From assembly GCA_900467745.1 (NCBI GenBank), contig UBQW01000022.1, positions 222,139 to 286,138 of the forward strand: 64,000 nucleotides of DNA, read 5' to 3'. Below, piece after piece: positions 1-11,095 of the stretch. The notes under the pieces are model-generated. The model was not told the origin of the DNA. It searched no databases and worked only from the letters and a program-made list of their open reading frames with translations. This DNA is from Hyphomicrobiales bacterium. Lineage in GTDB: Bacteria; Pseudomonadota; Alphaproteobacteria; Rhizobiales; Rhizobiaceae. The position numbers were made by a program, and so were the translations under genes. The number at the start of each line of letters is the position of its first letter. Position 1 is the stretch's first letter.

Positions 1-380
1 ATCCGGGTGGCGTGCGCATCGGCACGGCGGAGATCTACAATCAGGTCGAGCAGATGTCCGAGATCGCCGAGGCGCTCTGCATAGGCCAGGATTGGGAGGA
101 CGATGTCAGGGTCGTGCTCTTCGTGCGCCTGGCACCCGGCGTTGCACTGACCGATGAGCTGGTCAAATCAATCAAAGCGCGAGTCCGCAGCGGCGCCTCG
201 CCCCGTCACGTCCCCGCCAAGATCATCGCGGTCGCAGATATTCCGCGCACCAAGTCCGGCAAGATCGTCGAACTCGCCGTTCGCGAAATCGTGCATGGCC
301 GGCCGGTGAAGAACAAGGAAGCGCTTGCCAATCCGCAAGCTCTTGATTTGTTTTCAGATATCGAAGAGCTGCGGGCTTGA
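1..380 (+). CDS. acsA2: Acetoacetyl-CoA synthetase, C-terminal fragment
   Basis: This is the 3' end of an acyl-CoA synthetase that runs in from the left edge; the reading frame is open from base 3. The visible start, [12 protein letters not shown], is the core motif of the acetoacetyl-CoA synthetase branch of the AMP-forming ANL family. The ending [18 protein letters not shown] carries the conserved C-terminal lysine (PRTKSGK) needed for the adenylation half-reaction. The family activates acetoacetate to acetoacetyl-CoA in the cytoplasm and in rhizobia feeds the poly-3-hydroxybutyrate (PHB) cycle, which fits the phasin gene about 4.4 kb downstream. The stop is TGA at 378-380. The enzyme is normally about 650 residues, so roughly 80 percent lies outside the window. 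The symbol rests on remembered synteny with S. meliloti. Confidence 0.85.
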   Translation, partial: PGGVRIGTAEIYNQVEQMSEIAEALCIGQDWEDDVRVVLFVRLAPGVALTDELVKSIKARVRSGASPRHVPAKIIAVADIPRTKSGKIVELAVREIVHGRPVKNKEALANPQALDLFSDIEELRA

Positions 381-464
381 ATCGTTAAAATGATAGCGAA
401 ACTACAATATATGACCGGGCAGAGCTTCCTGGCTCCGGCAACCTTTCGTTAAGAAAGCCTTGTC

Positions 465-597
465 AAAGGTAAATGTAACTTGGGGCTGCATATGAACGAG
501 GCAGCTTGGAGCCTTTGCTCCCGCAACATGATGTTAATCGCCTAGTCCTTGTTGAACAGCACCCAAACTCTCAGGCAGCCTCTTGGCTGCCTTTTTT
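465..597 (+). ncRNA. Candidate small RNA or processed 3' UTR
   Basis: No convincing protein is coded here. On the + strand the stretch contains a short hairpin (GGAGC-CTTT-GCTCC near 509-522), a mostly single-stranded middle and a strong intrinsic terminator at 574-597. The kinase gene that follows is on the opposite strand, so the terminator must end a rightward transcript: either the acetoacetyl-CoA synthetase mRNA, giving a 3' UTR of about 215 nt, or an independent Hfq-type sRNA. A CTTGTC at 459-464 resembles the rhizobial -35 box CTTGAC, but no well-spaced -10 box was found. The 5' end given is arbitrary. Confidence 0.3.
574..597 (+). terminator. Intrinsic terminator
   Basis: A 7-bp perfect stem (GGCAGCC / GGCTGCC) with a TCTT loop is followed by six T residues on the + strand. 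The T run lies only on the + strand side, so it acts on rightward transcription. Confidence 0.8.
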
Positions 598-598
598 C

Positions 599-4615
<4,017 letters not shown>

Positions 4616-4646
4616 CAGCGGACCTTTAGTCTTCGGGCCTGGCAAA

Positions 4647-4661
4647 TTAACGGTCTATTAA
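4647..4661. promoter_or_regulatory. CtrA-type binding site candidate
   Basis: The sequence TTAA-CGGTCTA-TTAA is a full match to the alphaproteobacterial CtrA consensus TTAA-N7-TTAA. It lies 32-46 bases upstream of the preferred ATG of the CbrA-like kinase and about 170 bases before the phasin start, in the divergent intergenic region. The match is seen directly; binding is inferred. Confidence 0.5.
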
Positions 4662-4828
4662 TAACGACAGGGCGCAAACCGGTCCAGCACGACCAATGGC
4701 TTTCGGCCGAAAAGGTTAACGTCGGTTGCGTCGCACAATCATGTTGCAGTGCACAATAAAATGCGCTATATGATGCTTACCTAACAAACGAGGCTATCAC
4801 GATGCCGAGACAAAAGGAGCAAGCACCA

Positions 4829-5272
4829 ATGGCGAAAATGGAAGACGTATTTTCTATCTCCTCTTTTGACCCCGCGAAGTTCGCTGACTCGTTTCGCGAT
4901 TTCGCCGAAAAGGGTTCGCAGCAGTCGCGCGACGCCTATGCCAAGATGAAGGCCGCCGGCGAAGAAGCCAGCAAGACGCTCGAATCCACCGTTCAGACGG
5001 CCCAGGCCGGTGCTGCCGAAATCGGCCATCAGGCGATCGGCGCCCTGCGCACCAATGCCGAGAACTCGCTGACCCACATGGACGCGCTCCTCTCGGTCAA
5101 GTCCGTCGCCGAATTCTTCGAACTGCAGACCTCTTTCCTGCGCAAGCAGGCGGAACTGACGATCGAACAGGCCAAGGCCATGCAGGAAACCTCCAAGCTG
5201 GTGGCCGAAAAGGTTGCCAAGCCTTCGAAGGAGGCCGCTGAAAAAGTCATGGCCTCTTTCAAGGCTGCCTGA
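4829..5272 (+). CDS. phaP1: Phasin, PHB granule-associated protein
   Basis: A 147-aa amphipathic helical protein of the Phasin_2 type, with a long coiled-coil-prone central region rich in Ala, Glu and Lys, and the family segment SVAEFFELQTSFLRKQAE. Phasins coat polyhydroxybutyrate granules and control their number and size. Start: ATG at 4829 has AAGGAG at 4814-4819 with nine bases between, so it is preferred over the in-frame ATG at 4802, which has no ribosome site. It is divergent from the CbrA-like kinase and ends at a strong terminator. The acetoacetyl-CoA synthetase fragment at the window edge is a second PHB-cycle gene nearby. In S. meliloti the phasin at this position is PhaP1 (recalled, not aligned). 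Confidence 0.88.
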   Translation: MAKMEDVFSISSFDPAKFADSFRDFAEKGSQQSRDAYAKMKAAGEEASKTLESTVQTAQAGAAEIGHQAIGALRTNAENSLTHMDALLSVKSVAEFFELQTSFLRKQAELTIEQAKAMQETSKLVAEKVAKPSKEAAEKVMASFKAA

Positions 5273-5291
5273 TTTTTATGACAGACTAACG

Positions 5292-5321
5292 AAAAGGCTG
5301 GACCCTTCATCCAGCCTTTTT
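5292..5321. terminator. Bidirectional intrinsic terminator after the phasin
   Basis: A 10-bp inverted repeat (AAAAGGCTGG / CCAGCCTTTT) around a 9-base loop gives a T run on the + strand and a matching A run that becomes a T run on the other strand. It lies 20 bases after the phasin stop. Confidence 0.85.
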
Positions 5322-5399
5322 GTATATTAAGGACAGATAGGGCTTGAATTAAATTTCAAGTCCCCGTATGTCACCCCCGTCGCGCCAAGCGACGTTTGT

Positions 5400-5476
5400 G
5401 CGGTTGTAGCTCAGTTGGTTAGAGCGCAGGTTTGTGGCACCTGAGGTCGGAGGTTCGAGACCCCCCAACCGTACCA
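5400..5476 (+). tRNA. tRNA-His (anticodon GTG), lacking G-1
   Basis: A full cloverleaf can be drawn: acceptor GCGGTTG / CAACCGT, D arm GCTC-GAGC, anticodon arm CAGGT-TTGTGGC-ACCTG with anticodon GTG, T arm with TTCGAGA loop, and an encoded CCA end (5474-5476). The base before position 1 is T, not G, the discriminator is A73, and position 1 pairs as G1-U72. This is the divergent alphaproteobacterial tRNA-His type, which lacks the otherwise near-universal G-1/C73. The T stem has one A-C mismatch. Confidence 0.95.
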
Positions 5477-5532
5477 TTCCCTCCACTATTATGAGATAAG
5501 TATCCGGCTTTCGTCTCCCTCGAGACATCGCC

Positions 5533-6420
5533 TCAATGCTTCATCATGACAGGCATGGTTGCGTGCGAGAGCACATAGCGGGTGATCCGGCCGAAGAGCA
5601 GTTCCAGAAGATAGCCGCGCTTGAAGGCGCCGATCAGCAGGCAGGTTGCTTTCTCTGTCTTGGCGAATTCCACGATCGTCTCGCCGATCGAACGGCCATT
5701 TGACGATATCGCCACCACCTGGCCTTGAAGCGCAAGGCGGGCAAGCAGGGCCTCGGCGCTCGTCTTGGCCTTGCCGTCGGTGTCGTCGATACAGACGAGC
5801 GTGATCCGTTTCGCAGCGGCAAGCCAGCGTTTGGCGGCGATCAGCGTGTCTTCGGCGTGTCCCTGTTGTCTCCAGCCGATCACCACATGCCCGAACAGAT
5901 TGCCCTGGTAGTAGTCGCGGGCGGGCGGCATCAGGACGAGTTTGTGCTGGTTGAACACGACGCTGCGAAAGGCGTCGCGCGCATCGGCATTGCCGTACCT
6001 CGATGTGACCACGAGTTCGCTCGCCGCGCATTCGGTGGCGACGCATCGCGCGACATCGCCACGGCAATCGTCGAGAAAAACCGTGCGTCGCTGCGCGTGA
6101 CGCCGGCGCCAGGTGGCGAATGCACGGCCTACCTGCTCGAAACGCTGCCGCGATGAGCCCTCGGCGTGATCGCGCAACTGTATCAAATCGATCTCCTCAG
6201 GCGAGAAGACCAGCGTCATCGGCTCCGATCCGATGTGCGCAGCGGCCATTGAGCCATGGATGGCATGCGCCGCATCTTCGGCAAGGTCGAGGCAGAGCCG
6301 GGCAGTCATCGGGTCGGGCAGAAGCGCCAGCACCTCCGCCCCGCCGTGCGATCGGCACAGCGGGCTATAGCTCTCGATATCCTGGTCAGCGTCTCTGCGA
6401 TCCCTTGTGAACATGGCCAT
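5533..6420 (-). CDS. Universal stress protein (UspA family)
   Basis: A 295-aa protein whose C-terminal half is a UspA domain ending in GAFKRGYLLELLFGRITRYV, close to the nucleotide-binding pattern G-2X-G-9X-G-(S/T), with an arginine where the S/T is expected before the final helix. The N-terminal half is a weaker, degenerate Usp-like domain, so the protein resembles the tandem-domain Usp proteins of about 280-300 residues. Such proteins are cytoplasmic and linked to stress survival; the exact activity is unknown. It converges with tRNA-His and has a 362-base upstream gap. I looked there for a FixK/FNR-type TTGA-N6-TCAA box and found none. Confidence 0.75.
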   Translation of the reverse strand: MAMFTRDRRDADQDIESYSPLCRSHGGAEVLALLPDPMTARLCLDLAEDAAHAIHGSMAAAHIGSEPMTLVFSPEEIDLIQLRDHAEGSSRQRFEQVGRAFATWRRRHAQRRTVFLDDCRGDVARCVATECAASELVVTSRYGNADARDAFRSVVFNQHKLVLMPPARDYYQGNLFGHVVIGWRQQGHAEDTLIAAKRWLAAAKRITLVCIDDTDGKAKTSAEALLARLALQGQVVAISSNGRSIGETIVEFAKTEKATCLLIGAFKRGYLLELLFGRITRYVLSHATMPVMMKH

Positions 6421-6782
6421 ACGCGCTCCAAAGGGGCGCTTGCCGGATCAAACAATGGTCGCATGGAGGCGACCTCACCGCAGGCGCCGAAGTCATGATT
6501 TTACGCCTGCAAATGACGCTCTGCAACATGCTCCGCGCAGACAAAATTGAGCGTTTTGACGAGTCGTCCGCCTGCCCAAGCTGTGCCTGATATGGACAAT
6601 CAAAGGCCTGTCGCCGCGCCGGACAGGTATTTTTCGTGAGTCACCCTTGTATAAAAGGCGTTGCTAATCAATATCATCGCCATGCCCCGCGCCCCCTGCG
6701 TTATATTGCGTTGCAAAATGTGAACGAGAATGCCATTTTCCCGCCGGGGGTTAATTCAGAGTGATTTTAGAAGGAGACTTAT
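6421..6782. other. Intergenic region, no gene recognised
   Basis: These 362 bases separate the divergent Usp and XRE genes. The sequence is less GC-rich than the neighbours. The only structure noted is a short hairpin at 6607-6627 (CCTGTC / GACAGG) followed by TATTTTT, which could be a weak terminator of a short + strand transcript. No coding potential or known riboswitch was recognised. Confidence 0.5.
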
Positions 6783-7028
6783 ATGTCCATTTCGCTCAGC
6801 AATCTGGATAAATCCAACGCCCAGCCAATCCCTCCGGTCAACGCAGCCGCAGTTCTGAGAACGGCACGCGAGACCATTGGCTATAGCGTTGACGATCTCG
6901 CCGTGACGTGTGGTTTGCTCGTCGCTGAAATCGAGGAAATCGAACGCGGCGAAGACACGGATTCCGCCAAGATCAAGCGCATCGCCGCTGCCTTGCAGCT
7001 GCCGCTGTCTTCGCTCGGCCTGGAATAA
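6783..7028 (+). CDS. Small XRE-family helix-turn-helix protein
   Basis: An 81-aa protein with a Cro/C1-type helix-turn-helix over residues 22-78: AAVLRTARETIGYSVDDLA, then a turn, then a recognition helix VAEIEEIERG and the helix IKRIAAALQLPLSSLGL. It has no second domain, so it is a minimal DNA-binding protein, perhaps dimeric. The ribosome site AAGGAG at 6771-6776 sits six bases before the ATG. It stands alone between the Usp gene and a hypothetical membrane protein. No phage or toxin gene lies beside it, so a role as an antitoxin or phage repressor is not supported. Target unknown. Confidence 0.7.
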   Translation: MSISLSNLDKSNAQPIPPVNAAAVLRTARETIGYSVDDLAVTCGLLVAEIEEIERGEDTDSAKIKRIAAALQLPLSSLGLE

Positions 7029-7044
7029 TCCAGTTGTTCTTGCG

Positions 7045-7068
7045 GGACCGGCGGCTCTTCGCCGGTCC
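7045..7068 (+). terminator. Probable terminator hairpin after the XRE gene
   Basis: A 9-bp perfect stem (GGACCGGCG / CGCCGGTCC) with a six-base loop lies 17 bases after the stop codon. There is no good T run, so termination may be weak. Confidence 0.45.
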
Positions 7069-7250
7069 TGCCGCTTGCCTCCTCGCTTAGCGGTTGATTA
7101 ACCCTATTGCCCGAACCTCAGGGACGGGCCGATGCCGGAGGTAGTTTTACCTCTCCCCATATAGGATATATTGGCAACCTGAGGGCGAATGTTCCGCCGG
7201 GCGCTACACCGTGTTGAGCGGCAGCCGGACGGTATCATGGGGACAGCATC

Positions 7251-7712
7251 ATGGAACGACGTGCATTTCGCATCGGCGATCGATTGGTCGATGGCAGCGA
7301 ACTCGTGGAACGCGGCATGTTGCTCGTTTGCGCGGTTCTGGCTGTCGTGCTTCCAATCCTCGACACCGGTCTCCCGGATACGACCGACGATATCCTGCTG
7401 CACGACTTCAGCCTGCTCGGCGGAGCCACCTATCTTATGCTGGCAACCTATGCCGCCGCCTTCTTCGGGGTTTTCGCGCTGGCCGTGCGCGAGCACATGC
7501 GCTTTATCGATCTCGCGGGTCTGATCATGGCCGCCATTGCAGTCTCCCGCGCCGTCTATTTGATTGGATGGGTTCACCTCCCGGTCACCGTGGACGACGG
7601 CAGTCTCGCTTCGGTTCCACTTACCGGATTTCACCTGTCCTACGGCAGCGTACCGCTCTTCTTCCTGCTCTTCGGCAGCCTATGGCAAATGCGCCGCTCC
7701 TGGCGCGGATAA
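7251..7712 (+). CDS. Hypothetical integral membrane protein, four predicted helices
   Basis: I do not recognise the family. The 153-aa product has a short polar N-terminus and four hydrophobic stretches near residues 22-40, 58-79, 86-106 and 128-146, consistent with a four-helix inner-membrane protein with a basic C-terminal tail (RRSWRG). The start is ATG at 7251 with GGGGAC eight bases upstream. It is followed after 85 bases by the DUF4174 gene on the same strand, so the two could be cotranscribed. An opposite-strand reading frame over this region was judged a composition artefact because it lacks hydrophobic or domain structure. Confidence 0.6.
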   Translation: MERRAFRIGDRLVDGSELVERGMLLVCAVLAVVLPILDTGLPDTTDDILLHDFSLLGGATYLMLATYAAAFFGVFALAVREHMRFIDLAGLIMAAIAVSRAVYLIGWVHLPVTVDDGSLASVPLTGFHLSYGSVPLFFLLFGSLWQMRRSWRG

Positions 7713-7797
7713 TCGTCAGTCTCTCCCGATCCTTTCTGGCCGATCATGGAACTCCGGGCATCAGCACACGTTTTCCCTCTCTCAAAGGAGCGTGTCT

Positions 7798-8193
7798 ATG
7801 GAAACCCAAGCCGACAAGTCGGTTGTTGCTAGCCTTGCGCAGTTCCGCTGGGAGAGCCGCGTCGTCGTCATCTTTCCCGACAAGGATAATGCCCGAACCG
7901 CCCGGCAGGAAAACCAGCTGATGGCAGACAGGCCGGGCCTGGAAGAGCGCGATGTCGTTGTGCTGAAGGTAGCAGGTGATACCGTGCGCCCGCTTTTCGG
8001 CGCGGTCGAGGATCTGGACGCCAAGGCGCTCGCCCGTGATCTGGCCGCCCCGCCGCCGGGAGAGTTCATGGCCTTCCTTGTCGGCAAGGATGGAACGGTG
8101 AAGCTCACCATCGGCGAGCCGATATCAGCAGCCGAGCTTTTCACCATCATCGATGCCATTCCGATGCGCTCAGCCGAAGCCGTCAGGCGCTAG
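7798..8193 (+). CDS. DUF4174-like protein
   Basis: A 131-aa soluble protein. The pattern LAQFRWESRVVVIFPD at residues 13-28, followed by a thioredoxin-like alternation of strands and helices and a late segment FLVGKDGTVKL, matches my memory of DUF4174, whose members are predicted to have a thioredoxin-like fold. No CxxC pair is present, so disulfide exchange is unlikely. Many family members are secreted, but this one has no signal peptide. The start ATG at 7798 has AAAGGAG seven bases upstream. It lies between a small membrane protein and a small proline-rich protein on the same strand. Function unknown. Confidence 0.6.
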   Translation: METQADKSVVASLAQFRWESRVVVIFPDKDNARTARQENQLMADRPGLEERDVVVLKVAGDTVRPLFGAVEDLDAKALARDLAAPPPGEFMAFLVGKDGTVKLTIGEPISAAELFTIIDAIPMRSAEAVRR

Positions 8194-8236
8194 TCGGCAC
8201 ATCTTCAGAAACATATATCCAAGAAAGGAGCGGATC

Positions 8237-8416
8237 ATGTCCGTGCCAAACGAACCCTTGCCCGGCACGCCGCCGATGCCGGGACCCGATTGGGCGCCGC
8301 AGCCTCCGATCCACGAGCCGGAGCCCGACGGCTTGCCCGACGAGCTGCCCAATCCGAACCCGGATGAGAACGACGAACCACCCAAGCACGCCCGGGATCA
8401 GAGCGTGCGGACCTGA
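8237..8416 (+). CDS. Small proline-rich acidic protein
   Basis: A 59-aa product in which about a third of the residues are proline and many are Asp or Glu, so it is probably disordered. It has a strong ribosome site (AAAGGAG, six bases before the ATG at 8237) and lies 43 bases after the DUF4174 stop, which argues that it is expressed, perhaps as the last gene of that unit. It ends one base before the stop of the convergent LysR gene. There is no signal peptide and no domain I recognise. Confidence 0.5.
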   Translation: MSVPNEPLPGTPPMPGPDWAPQPPIHEPEPDGLPDELPNPNPDENDEPPKHARDQSVRT

Positions 8417-8417
8417 T

Positions 8418-9326
8418 CTAAAGGAACATCTGCCTGTCGGCCGACACCAGTTCCTGCAGGAAGTCGACGACAGTGCGCACGCGCAGCAGGTCGCGTGCGC
8501 TCTCATGATACGTGGTCCAGTAGGCGCGCTCGATAGACACATCGGGCAGGATGCGGATCAGTTCGGGATGCTGCCGGGCGATATAGTCGTGCAGGATGCC
8601 GATGCCGGCGCCTGATCGCACAGCTTCCGTCTGGCCGGTTGCGGTCGAAATCTCGAAGCCGGCGTCCCAGCTGCGCATCACCGCCGATGAGAAGTTCAGC
8701 GATGCGGTGAAGATCAGGTCCTCGACATAGCCGATCCGGGGGTGCTCCTTAAGCGCCTCGATATCGTCAGGGGTGCCGTTCGCCTCGAGATAATCCTTCG
8801 AGGCGTAGAGCCCGAGCGTGTAGTCCGTCAGCTTCGATGAGACCAGCCGCCCCTGTTCCGGCCGCTCCAGCGTGATCGCGATATCGGCCTCGCGCTGCGA
8901 CAGCGAGAAGGAGCGGGGCACAGGCACCAGCTGTATCCGGAGCTCCGGATGCCGCTTGATCAGCCGGCCGAGCCGAGGCGCCAGAAACGCCACGCCAAAG
9001 CCATCCGGCGCGCCGATCCTGACCGTTCCTGCAATACTGCTGTCGAGATGGCCGAGGCTCGCCTGCGCCCTCAGCATCTCCGTCTCCATGCGCTCGGCGG
9101 CATGCAGAAACATCTCGCCCTCCGCCGTCAGGTCGCAGCCATTGGTGCGGCGCACGAGCAGCCGCGTCTTCAGCCGCTCCTCCAGCGTCGTCACCCGTCT
9201 GCTCAGCGTGGCGTGGTTGACACCCAGCCGTTTGGAGGCCGAGAGGATCTGTCCGGTGCGGGCCACGGCCAGGAACATACGCACATCATCCCAGTCCAAA
9301 TCAGCCTCCGGCTTTAGTTTTTGCAC
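8418..9326 (-). CDS. LysR-family transcriptional regulator
   Basis: A 302-aa LysR-type regulator. The N-terminal winged helix (DWDDVRMFLAVARTGQILSA, residues 11-30, then HATLSRRVTTLEERL) is standard; the rest is the LysR substrate-binding domain. It begins with GTG at 9326 and diverges from mmsA, 92 bases away, so it probably controls mmsA and itself. An inverted repeat TTTGCACAA / TTGTGCAAA spans the divergent region and overlaps its start codon. The family responds to small-molecule effectors; here an intermediate of valine or myo-inositol breakdown would fit, but that is inference. Confidence 0.82.
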   Translation of the reverse strand: MQKLKPEADLDWDDVRMFLAVARTGQILSASKRLGVNHATLSRRVTTLEERLKTRLLVRRTNGCDLTAEGEMFLHAAERMETEMLRAQASLGHLDSSIAGTVRIGAPDGFGVAFLAPRLGRLIKRHPELRIQLVPVPRSFSLSQREADIAITLERPEQGRLVSSKLTDYTLGLYASKDYLEANGTPDDIEALKEHPRIGYVEDLIFTASLNFSSAVMRSWDAGFEISTATGQTEAVRSGAGIGILHDYIARQHPELIRILPDVSIERAYWTTYHESARDLLRVRTVVDFLQELVSADRQMFL

Positions 9327-9362
9327 AACGGTTGCTTAAACCTGTTCATTGATTTGTGCAAA
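9320..9362. promoter_or_regulatory. Inverted repeat in the LysR-mmsA divergent promoter
   Basis: Perfect 9-base arms TTTGCACAA (9320-9328) and TTGTGCAAA (9354-9362) are separated by 25 bases. The left arm covers the GTG start of the LysR gene and the right arm lies 57 bases before the mmsA ATG. Two arms on about the same helical face suit autoregulation by the LysR protein, though the spacing is wider than one T-N11-A box. Confidence 0.45.
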
Positions 9363-9418
9363 TTGAAGTGCGATGTTGGCTCATTCAATAAAGACTGTGA
9401 AACCCAGAGGAGGCACCC

Positions 9419-10915
9419 ATGCACGAGATTGGTCATTTCATCGGCGGCAGGCACGTCGTCGGCTCCAGCGGCCGCGCGAGCAACGTCTATAATCCGGCAA
9501 CCGGCGAAGTTCAGGCGACTGTGGCACTTGCCAGCGTCGAAGAGATGCGCGCCGCCGTCGAAAACGCCAAGGCCGCGCAGCCGAAGTGGGCCGCCACCAA
9601 CCCGCAGCGTCGCGCCCGCGTCTTCTTCAAGTTCGTCGAACTCCTGAACAAGCACATGGACGAACTCGCCGTCATGCTCTCCAAGGAGCACGGCAAGACG
9701 GTCGAAGACTCCAAGGGCGATATAGTTCGTGGTCTCGAAGTCTGCGAATTCGTCTGCGGCATTCCGCATCTGCAGAAGGGCGAGTTCACCGAGGGCGCCG
9801 GTCCTGCGATCGACATGTACTCGATGCGCCAGGCCGTCGGCATCGGCGCAGGCATCACCCCGTTCAACTTCCCGGCCATGATCCCGATGTGGATGTTCGC
9901 GCCGGCGATCGCCTGCGGCAACGCCTTCATCCTGAAGCCTTCCGAGCGCGATCCGTCCGTGCCTATGCGCCTCGCTGAACTGATGATCGAAGCCGGCCTT
10001 CCGGCAGGTATCCTCAACGTCGTCAACGGTGACAAGGAAGCTGTCGACGCCATCCTGACGGACCCGGATATCGGCGCCGTCTCCTTCGTCGGCTCGACCC
10101 CGATCGCCCGCTACGTCTATGGCACCGCTGCCATGAACGGCAAGCGCGCGCAGTGCTTCGGCGGCGCCAAGAACCACATGATCATCATGCCTGACGCCGA
10201 CATGGACCAGGCCGTCAACGCTCTGATGGGCGCTGGCTACGGTTCCGCCGGCGAGCGCTGCATGGCGATCTCGGTTGCCGTTCCTGTCGGCGAGGAAACC
10301 GCCAACCGCCTGGTCGAGAAGCTGACGCCGAAGATCGAGGCGCTGCGCATCGGTCCTTATACGGATGACAAGGCCGACCTCGGCCCGCTCGTCACCAAGG
10401 AAGCCCAGGCCCGCGTCTCCGGTCTCATCGACAAGGGTGTCGAAGAAGGCGCCAAGCTGGTCGTCGATGGCCGCGGCTTCAAGCTGCAGGGCTATGAGGA
10501 TGGCTATTTCGTCGGCGGCACGCTGTTCGATCACGTCACGCCGGATATGGATATCTACAAGACCGAAATCTTCGGACCGGTTCTCTCCGTCGTTCGCGCC
10601 AAGAACTACGAGGAAGCCCTCGAACTGCCGAAGAAGCATGAATACGGCAACGGCGTCGCGATCTACACCCGTGACGGCGATGCGGCCCGCGACTTCGCTT
10701 CCCGCATCAATATCGGCATGATCGGCGTCAACGTTCCGATCCCCGTTCCGCTCGCTTACCACTCTTTCGGCGGTTGGAAGGCATCGAGCTTCGGCGACCT
10801 CAACCAGCACGGCACGGACTCGATCAAATTCTGGACGAAGACCAAGACGATCACCGCCCGTTGGCCATCCGGCATCAAGGACGGCGCCGAGTTCGTCATG
10901 CCGACGATGAAGTAA
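9419..10915 (+). CDS. mmsA: CoA-acylating methylmalonate-semialdehyde dehydrogenase
   Basis: A 498-aa aldehyde dehydrogenase that converts methylmalonate semialdehyde to propionyl-CoA (and malonate semialdehyde to acetyl-CoA) with NAD and CoA, in valine and myo-inositol catabolism. The catalytic cysteine is C281 in GSAGERCMAIS. The usual ALDH general-base glutamate is replaced in FGGAKNHMI (residues 247-255), a known hallmark of this CoA-dependent subgroup. The cofactor-binding region GITPFNFPAMIPMWM (145-159) is intact, and the length is normal. The start at 9419 has GAGGAGG seven bases upstream. The divergent LysR gene is the likely regulator. In S. meliloti the same gene precedes rirA (recalled). 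Confidence 0.93.
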   Translation: MHEIGHFIGGRHVVGSSGRASNVYNPATGEVQATVALASVEEMRAAVENAKAAQPKWAATNPQRRARVFFKFVELLNKHMDELAVMLSKEHGKTVEDSKGDIVRGLEVCEFVCGIPHLQKGEFTEGAGPAIDMYSMRQAVGIGAGITPFNFPAMIPMWMFAPAIACGNAFILKPSERDPSVPMRLAELMIEAGLPAGILNVVNGDKEAVDAILTDPDIGAVSFVGSTPIARYVYGTAAMNGKRAQCFGGAKNHMIIMPDADMDQAVNALMGAGYGSAGERCMAISVAVPVGEETANRLVEKLTPKIEALRIGPYTDDKADLGPLVTKEAQARVSGLIDKGVEEGAKLVVDGRGFKLQGYEDGYFVGGTLFDHVTPDMDIYKTEIFGPVLSVVRAKNYEEALELPKKHEYGNGVAIYTRDGDAARDFASRINIGMIGVNVPIPVPLAYHSFGGWKASSFGDLNQHGTDSIKFWTKTKTITARWPSGIKDGAEFVMPTMK

Positions 10916-10942
10916 GTATCTGTAAAAGCTGCGCTTTGGAAC

Positions 10943-10962
10943 CGGGCCCCGCGAGGGGCCCG
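10943..10962 (+). terminator. Terminator hairpin after mmsA
   Basis: An 8-bp GC stem (CGGGCCCC / GGGGCCCG) with a GCGA loop is followed by TTCTCGTT, 27 bases after the stop. The T run is imperfect. Confidence 0.6.
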
Positions 10963-11000
10963 TTCTCGTTCAGGTCCACGCGCCGCTCGCATTTATAACG

Positions 11001-11015
11001 TGATTGATTTTTTCA
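11001..11015. promoter_or_regulatory. Iron-responsive (IRO) box upstream of rirA
   Basis: The sequence TGA-TTGATTTTT-TCA matches the rhizobial IRO consensus TGA-N9-TCA, the reported RirA operator. It lies 81-95 bases upstream of the rirA ATG in an AT-rich stretch, suggesting autoregulation. The consensus is short, so chance matches occur; the position is what makes it credible. Confidence 0.55.
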
Positions 11016-11095
11016 TCTTTTTCTATTTTGGAATTGTTCAAAACTATCAAAGGCATTATATACGGTGCCTAACGAGAACGAATCTGGAGATCGGC

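Noticed and set aside
9314..10810. A 498-aa reading frame on the - strand opposite mmsA
   Set aside because: The composition (Asp, Val, Arg, His-rich) is typical of an antisense frame in GC-rich DNA. mmsA is intact on the other strand.
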